From the NCBI GenBank assembly GCA_903813345.2, contig CAIIXF020000011.1:27522166-27582165 (forward strand): a DNA stretch of 60,000 bases, written 5' to 3'. Every line of letters begins with the position of its first letter. Within the stretch, counting starts at the first letter, position 1. The notes beneath the pieces were generated by a model that searched no databases, was not told the DNA's origin, and worked only from the letters and a program-made list of their open reading frames with translations. Position numbers and translations under genes: made by a program. Positions 11,614-24,300 of this stretch are shown piece after piece. This DNA comes from Owenia fusiformis. Taxonomy: Eukaryota; Annelida; Polychaeta; Sabellida; Oweniidae.

Positions 11614-12424
11614 AGGCCCCATGTAAAGTTTAAACCACTTTGGCTTATATTGTAGTCTTACCCAATGTTATCAAAGTGTGATATGTGAAACTTTTTTTTT
11701 TAATTTCAAAAAGTGGTTTTTGATAGACTTTTTGTTCCAAAATTTGTGAATTTATTTAAAACCAACTTTTAGAGGTCACTCATATCTTCTAATTAGCCAA
11801 AATTCATACCAATGCATAGCATTCATCCTCCCATGTTTTTTGCCGAAAAAACAAGCGAGAAATGAACTTATCAGTGCATGAAAATGGTTCTGAGAAAAAT
11901 GCATTTCAAAATTTTAGTTCTCATAGAAACCAATGGTACAATGATATCTAAAACATAATTTATTCTTCTTTTTAACCTGGTTAGACAATCAACATTGTTT
12001 TTTTATGAAAGTCTAGCATATTTAGAAAAGATTGACATCGAAAAAAAAATTCAATTTTTTTCATAAAGTTTTTGTTACCTTAGTGACATCACTAATGTTT
12101 CAAAATATTTTTGATAAGCTAAAACATTGAAGTGGCCCATTAAATATGACATTTTATTATTGAAATAGTGTGTCTTTTGTTCAATCTTTGCATTGGTGTT
12201 AAAAAGATAATCTTTTTTGAAATGCATTAAGAAATATTTGATGATTAAGAAATTTCAACTTTTTTTAAAAAAATGGCGGGAAATTTAAATATTTGAGAAA
12301 TGAAATGCTCACAACTTTTTTTCAAAAAATCTTTTTTGTTCAAAAATCTCTAAAATCACTTTTTAAGTCCTGACAAATAGTAAATGAATGATAAAAAAAT
12401 ATTTTCAAACTTTAGACGGGGACT
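11614..12424. mobile_element. TTAA-flanked MITE (T2/Kolobok- or piggyBac-like)
   Basis: TTAA (11610-11613) is followed by AGGCCCCATGTAAAGTTT, and at the other end the inverse AAACTTTAGACGGGGACT precedes TTAA (12425-12428); 15 of 18 terminal bases pair. The TTAAAGG start resembles the T2-type/Kolobok MITEs known from vertebrates. It has no coding capacity. A matching single end (AGGTCCTATGCAAAGTTTT) begins at 20802. Confidence 0.7.
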
Positions 12425-12508
12425 TTAACAAAGGAGTACATGAGATAAAAGAATTGTTTTAGCGTCTTGATTTGAACAATTGCATCTACTATCTAGTAGA
12501 GTTTTTCT

Positions 12509-13989
12509 ATGTATGGTTTTTTCTACCGCTCACCATCAATGTCAGCAGATGCAACTAAACTTTACTTAGATTCTTTAAAGTTAAACATTTCTCAAGTGCT
12601 TTTGCTACCAACAGATGGTGTAATCTTAAATGGAGACTTCAATGCCAGAAATAAAATTTGGTATAACAACGATATTGACAACTTAGCTGGCTCGGAATTA
12701 AATAATATTTTATTTGACCTAGGACTACATCAGTTGGTAAATGAACCTACACGGATTACAAATGTTTCTAAATCATGCATTGACCTTTTAATAACCGACT
12801 CTGATCATCTTCTATCTGTTAGTGTTGACCCGCCAATTGGAAACTCAGATCACTGTACGATTGTCAGCAAAGTTAGGGTAAAAATTCCAAGAGAACCCTC
12901 AATTAAGAAAACCTTATGGCATTTCAAAACAGAAGACTCTGATTTACTGAATCAAAAAGTTTCAGAAACTAATTGGGATTTTATTTTGATCAACAATGTC
13001 AATGATGCCACAGAGCTCTTTGTTAAAACTATTCTAGACATAATTAAAACAAATGTATCTCATAAGACTATTTCAACCAGGTATGATGATCAACCTTGGT
13101 TTTCCAATAACATCAAAAAGAAGATTTACAAAAGAAACAAACTTCACCATAAATATAAATCCACTAACATTTTGACCTATCAAAGTAAGAAAGTGAACAA
13201 ATTGATTTCTGAAGCAAAATCTGAACATGAATTAAAAATTCGGGAAAAAATTGAGAACACTTCCAAAAATTCGGTTGACTACTGGTCTTTGAATCGCGAC
13301 TTACTTGGAAAAAATCAAGTTACATCAATTCCGGTTTTATTTGACCCTAATTCCAACTTATCAGCAGCCACGAGCTCTGATAAAGCAAATGTTTTAATGA
13401 AATACTTTGTAAGCAAGAACATTGTTACTATTCCAGAGAATTACTCTCCAATATTTAGACCCAGAACTCATCATATTTTTCAGGAAATCTTCACTACTCC
13501 TGATGAAGTATTTAAAATTTTAAAAGATCTTGACATTTCTAAAGCACATGGGCCTGACAATATATCTAACAAAATGTTAAAAGTCTGTGCTAGATCTCTA
13601 GCAATACCAACTGCTGAGCTTTTTAATAAAATTTTTAAAGAAAATATTTTTCCTGATATATGGAAAGAAGGATTTATAACCCCCCTTTACAAAAAGGGTG
13701 ACAAAGGCTTGATTACTAACTATAGACCTGTAACCCTCTTAAGCAGCATTTCAAAAGCAATTGAAACAATTATACATAAAAACTTTTTATCATTTCTTTT
13801 AGAAAATAACTTGATTTATAAACTTCAGGGTGGCTTTTTACCGAAACACAGTACAGTTAACCAATTAATCAATATTGTTCATGATATCCATGCTCAAATT
13901 GACAATAGCCAAAACGTTCGCTCTGTTTTCCTTGACCTGACGTCAGCTTTTGATCTAGTTCCGCACAAACTTTTGCTACTTAAACTTAA
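12509..13989 (+). pseudogene. Retrotransposon endonuclease C-terminal part and RT N-terminal part
   Basis: The frame begins inside an APE-like endonuclease (YGFFYRSPS), with the catalytic-type GDFNARNKIW at about codons 43-52 and a GNSDHCT near codon 111. The reverse transcriptase follows: SKAHGPDNISNKML, then the NYRPVTLLSSISK block, the GGFLPKHSTVNQL block and motif A (FLDLTSAFDLVPH). It is cut right after Leu-Lys by the TTAA element at 13990; the remaining codons to a stop at 14032 belong to that insert. There is no frameshift in this piece. The start is not a real initiation site, since the element is 5'-truncated here. Confidence 0.85.
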
Positions 13990-15237
13990 AGGGACCCAAC
14001 ACCTTACAAAACTTCTTAGCGGAGAGGAATGAGGGAAAATGCTTGCCGGATTCTGAATCTGTGTATTTTTTAATGATTTTTCTCCGTCTTAGAATTTCAA
14101 TTTTTTTCCTTTGAAAAAATGAGATTTGCATTGTTTTCCAATTAGAAAAATGAGTAAACATGAATAGCTCGAAATCTAACGGTGAGATTTTGTTTTAAAA
14201 AATCATGGATATCAAGGCTAAATATAGCTATACAGTAAACATAAAAAAAAGCAATGCTTGGACTCTTCATATTCACACAAAAAAATAATTAGTAAATGAG
14301 GTTTGATATTTGTGAGAATAAGGTCTACAAGGTGCAATGCTCTACAAACACCAGACTACAGGGTGGATTAGGATCAATGACACACATAAAAATTAATTTA
14401 AAAATATTTCATTTATGTTATAAAGATGGCCCATAGCTTTACTATTGACTTGCCACAGTCAACGTTGAGCGAGCACATTGGGCAACATCAGAAAAACCCA
14501 AAATACAGAATAATATTCTATGATGTTAATATGGTATGTATATGTAAGCCATAAAAAGCAATATTTCATTTTGCTGAGGGATATTAATCTTTTTATTCCA
14601 TTATAACAGTTTTCCAGGGGATTAACAGTAAAATATAAAAGCTATTGAAAATCCCATATCAGATCCCATATCAGAAAAATCACTTATTGAATCCTGTATC
14701 TGATTCCATATCAGCCAAAAATCTGAGCTAGATTTGCATCACCATTTCAGAATTTAATTTTAGAATTTCTACACAAAAAGACATTTTTGTTGCGGACAAT
14801 ACTACATCACGCAATCTTTTTTTATAAAGATATTTGGAGAGATTGCATGGTGCAAAGTCATCTGTAACGAAGAATCCTCATTGCATCAAAATTCTACAAG
14901 TAATATCTGAAATGATAATGCAAAAATGGTGCTGATACAAAAGTAAAATGGGAGAAATAATTAAGTTTTGTGACTTTATGATCATTTTGCTAGTGATTTG
15001 TTTTGAGAAGACATTAATCTAACATACACTTTTGATTTTGTGGTTAGAGAATGTATGTGACCAAAGATAAATAGTTATGACTTTTGACTATATATACACT
15101 ATCTCATGATGGGAATGAATTTCCATCTGCTCAAGATACATTATGAAGATATCATATTTGCTTCGAAAATCACAATCGTTGGATAATACATTTGTCTCAG
15201 AATGATAGGCCACCCTGTAGCAATGTAGCTATCACTT

Positions 15238-17025
15238 TTTTTTCTTTTTTTTTATATGATAAACTATTTATTTCATGATATTCAAATTTACATCGAATTG
15301 CTTGCCAATCGCCTAGTGGCATTATAGGCCAAGCTTAAATACATAATTTATATATTATACAATTAGGAACAGCATTTTGTCCATTGTGGCATAGAAGAAC
15401 TGGGGGTGTCTGGCTAAGAATGAGAGTTAGGTGTCAAGTTTTTGGTTCCATGAGGGCAAAAAGGGAGATGAGGATGATAAAGAAAAACTATGGAAGGGGT
15501 CTTATTTCATATTTTCTTGGATAAAGTTTGCAACGTTTTCAAAAAGTTCATTCTTTTGAAGGATTGAAAGGTCATTACTTCCATATTTCAAAAAATGCAT
15601 AATTTGGTTTTCATTTTTGATAGTGTTTGGTTTGTATATTGAGATTTTATTAAAAAACATTGTTCTGCTTGCAAGATTTTGAGGGCATCTAAAAAAGACA
15701 TGTTTTGGGGTTTCAGGTAATCCACATGCACAGTTGGGAGTGTTTAAAGTGGTAAAGTTGTGTGCATAAAGTTGAGCTTTAAAAATCAGATCTACTCTGA
15801 ATCTGTTTAGAACGATTTCTAAGTTCCTGGTAAGTTTTAGTTTGGTTGTAGGGTCAAATTTAGGTTTTGATTCTTGGATAAGTTTTTTTGGCGACTTTTA
15901 AAGATAGGAAGACTTAGACTTTCTTTTAGATATTGTGGAGCTCTGTTCCACAGTGAGGCAGCATTAAAAGCTGGCGACTTTTTCAGTTTATCTGAGCATT
16001 TTGCGGGCAATCTATAGTCTATCTTATGTCTTAATGTTCTTGCATTTTGAATTTTTAAAGGCTCAAAAATATCGGTAATGTATTTTGGACATAAATTGTG
16101 ATTTACACGATACATAAATCTCAAAATTTGCATATCCCTTCTGGTCTCAAGAGGTGTCCATGCAAGTGTATCAATGACTTTTTCTGTGCTGCTTCCATGA
16201 ATACAGCCGCTACAGATAAGTGCTGCTTGGTAAAAGCATTGGTTCAAAATATTGAGAAGGTATTTATTCGAAGAGTTAAAAATAATGGAACCATATTCAA
16301 AATGTGGTCTTATGAATGATACAAAAATAGTTTCCAAAGATTTAGATGTAAGATTTCGTTGTAGAGACTTAAGCGGATTGATCATTTTATTTACTTTATC
16401 TCGAATTGACAAGATGTGTGCTTCATTTGTCAAGTGCTCGTCAAATATAAATCCTAAGTGTTTCTGTGAATTCACACGATCAATGGGTATATTGTTCATG
16501 ACTGTTTCACTTACCTGTGTTAATCGAATTTTTGACTTATGGAATATTATTTCTTTCGTTTTCTCGGGTTTAAAACTAAGTTTCCATTTTTCAGACCAAA
16601 GTATAATTTTTCTTATAGATTCATTTACTTTATCGTCAATATCTTTTGGATTTTGAGTACTAAATGGAAAATATACTGAGGTATCATCAGCATAGATGAA
16701 ACAGTCTGTGTCAAGGTCATCCGGTAGATCATTTATAAATAAAAGGAAAAGCAAGGGGCCTAATATTGACCCCTGTGGGACACCGCTTTTTATAGCATTT
16801 GGTTCAGATAAATGTGAGGAAGTGCCTGCTATTGTGACCCTAACTCTGCGATCATTTAGATATGACTTCAACATTTTGAGAACTTGGCCACCTATACCAT
16901 ATGATTTTGTTTTTAAGAGTAAAAGTCTATGTGGCACACAGTCAAAGGCTGACGCGATGTCTAAAAATAGGGCTTTTATTCCCTTTCCTTTATCCAAATT
17001 AGTTTGTATAAGATGTTCAATGGCG
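15238..17025 (-). mobile_element. 5'-truncated CR1/Jockey-like retrotransposon with 11-bp target duplication
   Basis: The minus-strand element ends in an A-rich tail (T-run on + at 15238-15260) and is truncated inside the RT domain. AGCTATCACTT flanks it at 15227-15237 and 17026-17036, a textbook target-primed insertion. Its 3' untranslated region contains TATAATGCC followed by GGCGAT, also found in the 3' region of the element at 21750-25362, so the two are related. It lies inside the TTAA element at 13990-17668, making it the youngest of the nested set. Confidence 0.88.
15502..17018 (-). pseudogene. Reverse transcriptase ORF of the nested retrotransposon
   Basis: Translation on - starts in mid-ORF (HLIQTNLDKGKG) and shows RT motif A (FLDIASAFDCVPH), motif B (SGVPQGSILGPLLF) and catalytic motif C (YADDTSVY), followed by the thumb region (KHLGFIFDEHL) and the conserved CSGCIHGSS block. 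A frameshift near 15840 moves the C-terminal piece into another frame, where the Cys-His motif CACGLPETPKHVFFRCP appears before a TAA at 15502. The first 386 codons are open. It is a 5'-truncated, recently inserted and probably dead copy. Confidence 0.85.
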
Positions 17026-17672
17026 AGCTATCACTTGAAGTGGACCCTTGAGAATAATGAACTTACCTTCAAATTGGTCTTGCTTTTGTGGTGTATGTGG
17101 CTTTTTAGCAAATCTGCCACGCTCATTTCTTTCCAGAACCATCTTGTTCACATGTATCACTAGGCTATACGCGCATGTATAGACAGATGACATAGATATA
17201 CATATAAATTATATATTGCACCTGTATTTACTTACATGGGAATATTCCCTTTGGAAAAATGCAAATGCATGAACATATATTTTCTCCTATATATGACTTC
17301 AAGCTAACATATTATTTCATATTTATATTTTCATAGTTAGTCTAACATAAATAATAGATCCATGAGAACAATATTCTTTGTTTTCTTAAAAATTGATGGG
17401 TTTACTGTGAATTCAAAAATTACAATTTGCAAGGGGTAAGTATACTGTATGACCTTAGTTGCAAAGTACTGTTTATATATGCAGCTTAATAGCATAAAAT
17501 ATGTTGAATGAAGCATATGGTGTGGATTAGTCGTGTGACACACAAACTGCCCAATACATGAGGGTATTAGCTACTTTTCACATAAACCAAAGGAGCGGAC
17601 AGTTCTTTTATTTCAACTGGGAGCTTACCTCCACACGACTGATCATGTGACCATGGTGGTGGGTCCCTTTAA

Positions 17673-17848
17673 AGGTTACGGTTGTCAGGAAAACTTTATT
17701 AAACTGATAACTTCATATTTATCCAACAGAAGAGTAAAAGTTAAAGTGAATAATAGCTATTCGAATTGGTCCAATGAAAATGCTAATGACAATACAAACA
17801 ATCCAAATAATTTGCATAACAATTTAGTCATAAATGCCGGAGTTCCCG
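17673..17848 (+). pseudogene. Retrotransposon 1, middle RT piece
   Basis: The + frame reads GYGCQENFIKLITSYLSNRR through to VINAGVP, the stretch between RT motifs A and B. It continues directly from 13989 after the TTAA element. It carries an Asn-rich insertion (NANDNTNNPNN) relative to the other two elements here. It is broken at the Pro of GVPQG by the satellite block that starts at about 17849. Confidence 0.8.
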
Positions 17849-18965
17849 GCGTCTCACTTTTCAGCTTGTCTACAGGTTTCCAGCCAAACCATTTGAGGGA
17901 TTCATCTGAAATTTTCAGGGATTTTTCTACGTATCAACGTCAAGAACTGATTAGTTTTTGGGCATTCTGGGTAAATCTTAAGGTGGCCATTTTGGATTTT
18001 CCGTCCTAAAATTTCACTTTCAAGACTTGTCTACAGGTTTCCAGCCAAACCATTTAGGGATTCATCTGAAATTTTCAGGGATGTTTGTACATATCAACGT
18101 CAAGAACTGATTAGTTTTTAGTCATTCTGGGTAAATCTTAAGGTGGCCATTTTGGATTTTCCGTCCTAAAATCTTCACTTTCAAGACTTGTCTACAGGTT
18201 TCCAGCCAAACCATTTGAGGGATTCATCTGAAATTTTCAGGGATTTTTCTACATATCAACGTCAAGAATTGATTAGTTTTTGGGCATTCTGGATAAATTT
18301 TAAGGTGGCCATTTTGGATTTTCCGTCCTAAAATCTTCACTTTCAAGACTTGTCTACAGGTTTTCAGCCAAACCATTTGAGGGATTCATCTGAAATTTTC
18401 AGGGATGTTTCTACATATCAACGTCAAGAACTGATTAGTTTTTGGGCATTCTGGGTAAATTTTAAGGTGGCCATTTTGGATTTTCCGTCCTAAAATCTTT
18501 ACTTTCAAGACTTGTCTACAGGTTTTCCGCCAAACCTTTTGAGGGATTCATCTGAAATTTTCAGGGATGTTTCTACATATCAACGTCAAGAACTGATTAG
18601 CTTTTGGGCATTCTGGTTAAATTTTAAGGTGGCCATTTTGGATTTTCTGTCCTAAAATCTTCACTTTCAAGACTTGTCTACAGATTTTCAGCCAAACCAT
18701 TTGAGGGATTCATCTGAAATTTTCAGGGATGTTTCTACATATCAACGTCAAGAACTGATTGGTTTTTGGGCATTCTTGGTAAATTTTAAGGTGGCCATTT
18801 TGGATTTTCCGTCCTTAAATCTTCACTTTCAAGACTAGTCTACAGGTTTCCAGCCAAACCGTTCAAATTTTTACATATGTTACACAGTGATAAGTTCTAG
18901 AGCTGATTAACTTTTCTGCGGCCATCTTGCTTTCTTAGTCAACAAGACCACAATGCTGTGTTTTA
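17849..18965 (+). repeat. Satellite, 161-162 bp unit, about six copies
   Basis: CTTGTCTACAGG (CTAGTCTACAGG in the last) begins units at 17865, 18026, 18187, 18349, 18511, 18673 and 18835. Units differ by a few percent. Each contains AGGTGGCCATTTTGGATTTT and TACATATCAACGTCAAGAA. The array interrupts the RT gene between GVP and the following GTACGATATTA. The last unit decays after about 18860. Confidence 0.9.
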
Positions 18966-20262
18966 GGTACGATATTATTCACGTCTGTGCCTTGTTCTAT
19001 TATATGTGAATGATCTTCCTGATAATTTCCATTCAAAAACCTTTATTTTTGCAGATGACACTTCAGTCTATAACTCCTATGAGAAAAGTGAGAATTTTAT
19101 TAATATCCATGTACACCGACCCATTCAAAATGACTTAGATAATCTTGCCTTATGGGCATATACCTGGAAAATGACTTTTAAAGCACAAAAAAGTGCCGAT
19201 TTGATTTTCACAGGAACTAGAAACTTAGTTATTGAACCTCCCCCTTTACATCTAGGAGATGAAATGATACCAAGATGCAATAGTCATAAGCACTTGGGGC
19301 TAATTCTGGATCAACATTTGAACTTTAATGACCATATTGATCAACTTGTCACGAGAGTAATTTCGCTAATGAGACCTTTAAAGAAGCTTAGCAAACTTCT
19401 TAAGAGTAAACACTTGGAAACAATTTACAATGCTTTCATTATGCCACATTTTGATTACTGTGATACAATTTACAGTAAAGCTTCAAATTTTAAACTTCAG
19501 TGTTTAGATAGATTGCACTACAGAGCAGCTTGTTTGGTTTCTGGTGTTATACATGGGTCAAACACTGCTTCTGTTCTAAGTTCCTTAAACTGGAAATCCC
19601 TATCAACTAGAAGAGATGAGCATTTTAAAATGTTTATGTTTAAATGTAGGTACAATTCTTACCCACCTTTCATTTGTGAATTGCTTAAAAGTTATGAAAA
19701 TACTCAGACTAGGCAACTGAGAGATACAAGATATTACTTAATTCCTACAAAAGCTAGAAATTCATTCCGGAGGTCAACTATTTTGAATGGAACAAGAATA
19801 TGGAACAATTTACACCTTGACATGAGAAGAGGTCAACCGATATCACGCTTCAAAAGATTAGTAAGAGATTACAGGAGCCCTGTATCCATGCTACCCAACG
19901 AAATGCCTAGATATGTTGAATGTGCTTTTAACAAACTCAGAGTGGGCATTTTTTTTAAATTGCAACTATATGCTCATAATTTCACCAGTGTTAGTGATCC
20001 CTTTTGTAAATGTGGATTACCACAAACACCTTCTCATTTTATCTTAAAATGTCCTCTGCTTGTAAACGAGCGTGAAACTTTATTTGCAGGACTGCGAACT
20101 TCAGATCTTCATGTTTTGGTTCAGAGTTTGAACACAGTTGACAAAATTCAGTTTCTTTTGTATGGTGATGAAAATTTAGATAATTCATTAAATGAAAAAT
20201 TAATAGAACTAATGAGTCATTTTGTGAATCAAAGTTTGAGCCAAATTGATCGGTTTGGCTAA
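18966..20262 (+). pseudogene. Retrotransposon 1, RT catalytic motif to C-terminus
   Basis: After the satellite the frame resumes with a degraded motif B tail, then LYVNDLPDNF and the catalytic FADDTSVYNS, KHLGLILDQHL, the VSGVIHGSN block and an intact long C-terminal region. The Cys-His motif FCKCGLPQTPSHFILKCP lies about 80 codons before the TAA ending at 20262. The open frame from 19006 is 418 codons with no stop. The indels around 18970-19000 make the full ORF non-functional. Confidence 0.85.
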
Positions 20263-21749
20263 TTTTTGCATGCATGTGTTAACTCATCCCTGGCCCATGG
20301 GATTATAGTTTCTTATATGAGTTTTAACATTACTTTGATAGATTTTTTTATTTTATTGTATTCCTATTCATATTGTCTAAAATTGCCGCTAATGTTTTTA
20401 TAAAAAACTTTGGCAATCAACTGCATGTCTGTTATCGTTTACTAAAGGAATAAAATGTATAATAAAAAAACTATCTAGTAGGTCTCGTGTACCAATGTTA
20501 AATCGAGCAGTTACTTTACAGTACATATGTCGTTGTACACGTGACAAGATGGTTATCCTGGTATCTGGAGGGTAGAAAGTAGGGTTGCAGAATGGCCCCA
20601 TATTGGCATGACGTCATTCATCCTTCTACCCAATTGCTACTTGTTTGAAATAGATTTATTATTCTCGGTTTGAAAGACAATTCAAGTGCAGATTCTAACC
20701 TTCTAGACTTCTACTATTGATTTAATTTATCGGAATCAGTTTTCGTTGCTTTTAAGGTCATATGCATGTAATCGATCTGTTTGCACGAGCTTGTTTTTTA
20801 AAGGTCCTATGCAAAGTTTTACTCACTTTGCTCTGTAGTGCCTTTTGGTCTTTGGCATGCATTAATTAATCAGATCCGATTATAGAACGGCAAAGCTGTA
20901 ACTGCGGCTTAAGCATTGATGGTCTCTACAGTCCTATTTCATCGTTCTCGACAAAACATACACTTTACAACAATTTCCAATGAAAATAATGTTTAAAAAA
21001 CAGTGATTGTTTTACATTAGGCAACAAAACGATTCCCGGGGTAAACAAGGTTCAGAACCCAGATATAAATATACGTAATGATACAGTGAAAAATTGCTGT
21101 TTGGATGCTAAGAAAATGTTTAACTCATTAAGGATAAAGACCCAGTTGATTGAATCATCTGCCATGCATATTTTTAAAAACTGTTACAATAGTTAACTGT
21201 AACTGTGTTACAATCACAATCTAAAACACTAATTAAATTGCTTTATAAACGGTTCTTGTGTCAACCTAGGTTCTATCCTGTGTCAACAGGTCAACATAGG
21301 TTCTATCTTGTGTCACGATTTAAAGTACTCGTTAAATTGTTTTATGAAAGGTTCTATCTTGTGTCAACTTAGGTTCTATCCTGCGTTAATATAGGTTCTA
21401 TCTTGTGTCACCATAGTTTTGTCTCTTGTCACACTTTAAGGCACCTTTATGGAAAGAATAATAAACTGCTATCGACTTTTTGTAGAACAGTTTAAATTGT
21501 GAAGATAGTAGCATACACTTTGATAAATGGTATGTTGTGTATTTACATACATTGTAAATATGGTAAATGCAACTATTTGTTACATGCGTTCAGTCGACGA
21601 TATAACTCATTTATTTTCACCACAAAAACGCCAACACATAAGCCACATTAATCTTAGTTTAATAAATCCCCATTGATGCGCAGTAATTCATTTATGTGTA
21701 AATGCCATTTTGCATATGTTAATGCATTTGCCTCATTTATTGGTTTACT
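20263..21749. other. Gene-free; solitary TTAA-element end and short tandem motif
   Basis: Retrotransposon 1's 3' untranslated region probably ends within the first 150 bases. TTAA then AGGTCCTATGCAAAGTTTT at 20798-20820 matches the left end of the element at 11614, with no partner end found. From about 21250 to 21425 the phrase AGGTTCTATCTTGTGTCAAC recurs five or six times with variation. No gene seen. Confidence 0.5.
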
Positions 21750-21939
21750 TTTATTATTATTTATTTCATTGATATAGTTTAAAATACAATTACAATAGCA
21801 TCCCTAAATCGCCAGAGGGCATTATATAGGAATGGTGAGAGGCTGGGGGTGGCAGGCAGACAGGGTCCCGGACCGGAGCAGGTGTGATAGGACAACAGGA
21901 TATCAGAGAGAGACATGAGGGAGGGAATTAGCTATTATA

Positions 21940-24299
21940 TTAGTCTATAATGAAGTCAAGCATCAGTGAAATGGCTTTAGAGTTTACATCTATGCTTAAG
22001 TTTGGGCTTCCTGTTTTCAAAATGGAGATAAAATCATACTGGGGAAGATAATTATTGAGAGAAGGTTCTAATTCAGCAAGTTTTTCCCAGAGATCCTGCC
22101 TTACTAAGGTTAAGCGATTGCACTGGAAAAGAATATGCTTTAAGGTTTGAGAGCTGCCACAAGCACAATTAGGGCTGTCAACAGAGTTAAAATTATGGGC
22201 AAAAAATAAGTCAGCTCTTACTTTATTTACCACTATCTCATGCCGTCTAGAAAGATTGAGTTGACTTGTGGTCAAAATTTTAGAGGGGTTTTGGAGGAAA
22301 AGCCGTTGGTGTTTTTTGAAATTATGAAGAGTTTTCTTTCTTCTTTTCTTTCTTTCTAACATTACTATACTTATCAAAAATGTCTAACTTTGAACATAAA
22401 ATTATTTGATTGTATTCTACGTCTGGATTCAAGTGTTGGCCAGTTTAGGAGACTTAGAACCTTTTCTGTACTGCTCCCTTGGATGCAGCCAGAACAATAG
22501 AGTGCCGCTGTGTAATATAGACTATCGAGTCTTCGCAAAAGAAATTTAGAAGCTGTGCCATATAAAATGACACCATAATCAAAGTGAGGAAGAATGAATG
22601 AGTTGAAGATTGTTTCTAGGTGCTTGCTTCCAAGCTTGAATTTGAGTTTCTTTAATGGGTTTAACATTTTTCTTATTTTGACTGGTAAATCACCAATATG
22701 CTTATCATAAGATAAACATGGGTCAAAAATGAGTCTGTGCTCGGTATCTCTTTTGATTTCTATATTGTTTAGTTTTGAAGTTGACACATTATCAGTTTTT
22801 GTTCTAGGTGAGTGGAAAATCATCTCGGAACTCTTCTCCGGTTTAAAATCAAGTTTCCAAGTGTTAGACCATTCTTCTACTTTAATTAGATTGGATTTTA
22901 CCACTGCTTCTATTTGTTGTGGTTGTTTTGGGTCAAAAGGATGGTGTAATGAGGTATCATCTGCATAAATGTAGCAATGACCATCCAGATTGTCTGGAAG
23001 GTCATTAATATATATTAGAAAAAGTATTGGCCCTAGTATTGAGCCCTGTGGGACACCGCAGTTTATAAAATTAGTTTCTGAGTAATTGGAGGTCTCACCA
23101 GAACTTTGAACAGCAATTTTCCTGTTGGTAAGATAAGATGTGATAATTTTAAGGATTTGACCTTGAAAACCATACGCCTTAAGTTTATGGAGGAGTAACG
23201 AGTGCGGAACCCGGTCAAAAGCGGCGGCTACGTCCAAAAAATATTGTTTTGGAGGCTTGTCCTTGTTCAAAAGTAGTTTGAAGAAAATGCTCGATAGATA
23301 AAAGTTGATGAATGGTGCTATAACCAGGTAAAACCGGACTGATACTTAAAAAGAAGATCATTGTCAAGTAAGTGTTTTCTGATTCTGTCAGCAAGAACCT
23401 TTTCAAAAACTTTGGATATGGAGCTTAGCAGAGTGATAGGTCTGTAGTTATTAGCATTTGATTCATCATTTTTTTAAAAGATTGGACAAACATTGCCTAT
23501 TTTCCAAATATCTGGATAAGTGCATTTAGTTAGAAGTTTATTAAATAATATGGTAAGAGGTTTTGAAATGGTATGAGCTGTAAGGTTCAACATTTTGTTT
23601 GTGATATTATCTGGCCCGCATGCTTTGGAGGTATCTAAGGAGAGAATAATTTTCATAATTTCAAATTGGTCAGTCTTAGCGGAGATGAGTAAAGAATTTG
23701 TCCTCATAGGGAATAGAGGCAAATGGTCAAAACTGGCATCTGTATGGTTTTTAGAGGCAAAATAGTTCATGAATTTGTTTGCTATATCAAGGTTATTTGA
23801 AAGTGCGTGTCCAGTAATTTCATCATAAATGCTAGATATGCTGTTTTTCGTCAAATTTGTGCCTAAAAATAATTTGATGATTCTCCAATCATTTTTATCG
23901 GACTTATTTAGCTGGTCAATTTATGATAAGGTTTTTTTCGTGATCTATTTTGGCTTGTTCATAACAAGTTGGGCAACTTTAGTTGCCTGTTGGTCATATA
24001 TTAATTTGTTAAGTTGAGAGGGAGATTTGGAAAATTTGGGTCACATATTTCAAAATGGTCAAATATATCAGGTGAGTTTGTCAAAATGGTCAGTAATTCT
24101 AGTTGGTTCGTTAATAATTTGAACATAGTCATTAAGATCTAAGGTTTCCGAAAGTTTTGTCCCTGCAAGATTTGTATCTTGGTTATCAAACCATATGGAA
24201 TGTTTAGCGTTGAGGTCACCCATCAAAATAACATGATCAAAGGATGGTCGGTACCTTTCTATTTGTTCAAGTAAGTTGTTAACGTATACATAAAAATAT
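21940..24299 (-). pseudogene. Retrotransposon 3: endonuclease C-terminal part, RT and Cys-His tail
   Basis: Pieces in order on -: endonuclease with MGDLNAKHSIW and INEPTRITDHF (about 24299-24068); linker to DTSKACGPDNITNKML (23854-23474); NYRPITLLSSISKVFEK in another frame (about 23460-23330); RT catalytic core (23270-22374) and the C-terminal CACGSSQTLKHILFQC piece (22377-21940). Internal stops near 24000 (after MNKPK) and the frame changes show it is dead. Confidence 0.82.
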
Positions 24300-24300
24300 T

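Larger units (their letters stand above)
13990..17668. mobile_element. TTAA-flanked TIR element inserted in retrotransposon 1
   Basis: TTAA (13986-13989) precedes AGGGACCCAACACC; the inverse GGTGGTGGGTCCCT precedes TTAA (17669-17672), with 13 of 14 terminal bases pairing. Excising it restores the host ORF, which proves insertion and a 4-bp TTAA duplication. The net element is about 1.9 kb once the nested retrotransposon at 15238-17025 is subtracted. No transposase is seen, so it is non-autonomous. TTAA targets fit piggyBac or Kolobok/T2 enzymes. Confidence 0.8.
12509..20262 (+). mobile_element. CR1/Jockey-like non-LTR retrotransposon, split by two insertions
   Basis: One retrotransposon ORF can be followed on + in three pieces (12509-13989, 17673-17848, about 18966-20262). 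Removing the TTAA-flanked element (13990-17668) rejoins it exactly in frame, giving Leu-Lys-Gly-Tyr-Gly across the join. A satellite block (17849 to about 18965) sits at the GVP of RT motif B. The 5' end is lost in the endonuclease domain. The order endonuclease, RT, terminal CxC-H-C motif with no RNase H is that of CR1/Jockey-type elements; exact clade not determined. Confidence 0.85.

Noticed and set aside
17337-17543. 68-codon minus-strand frame
   Set aside because: Lies in the non-coding right part of the TTAA element, with no conserved features.
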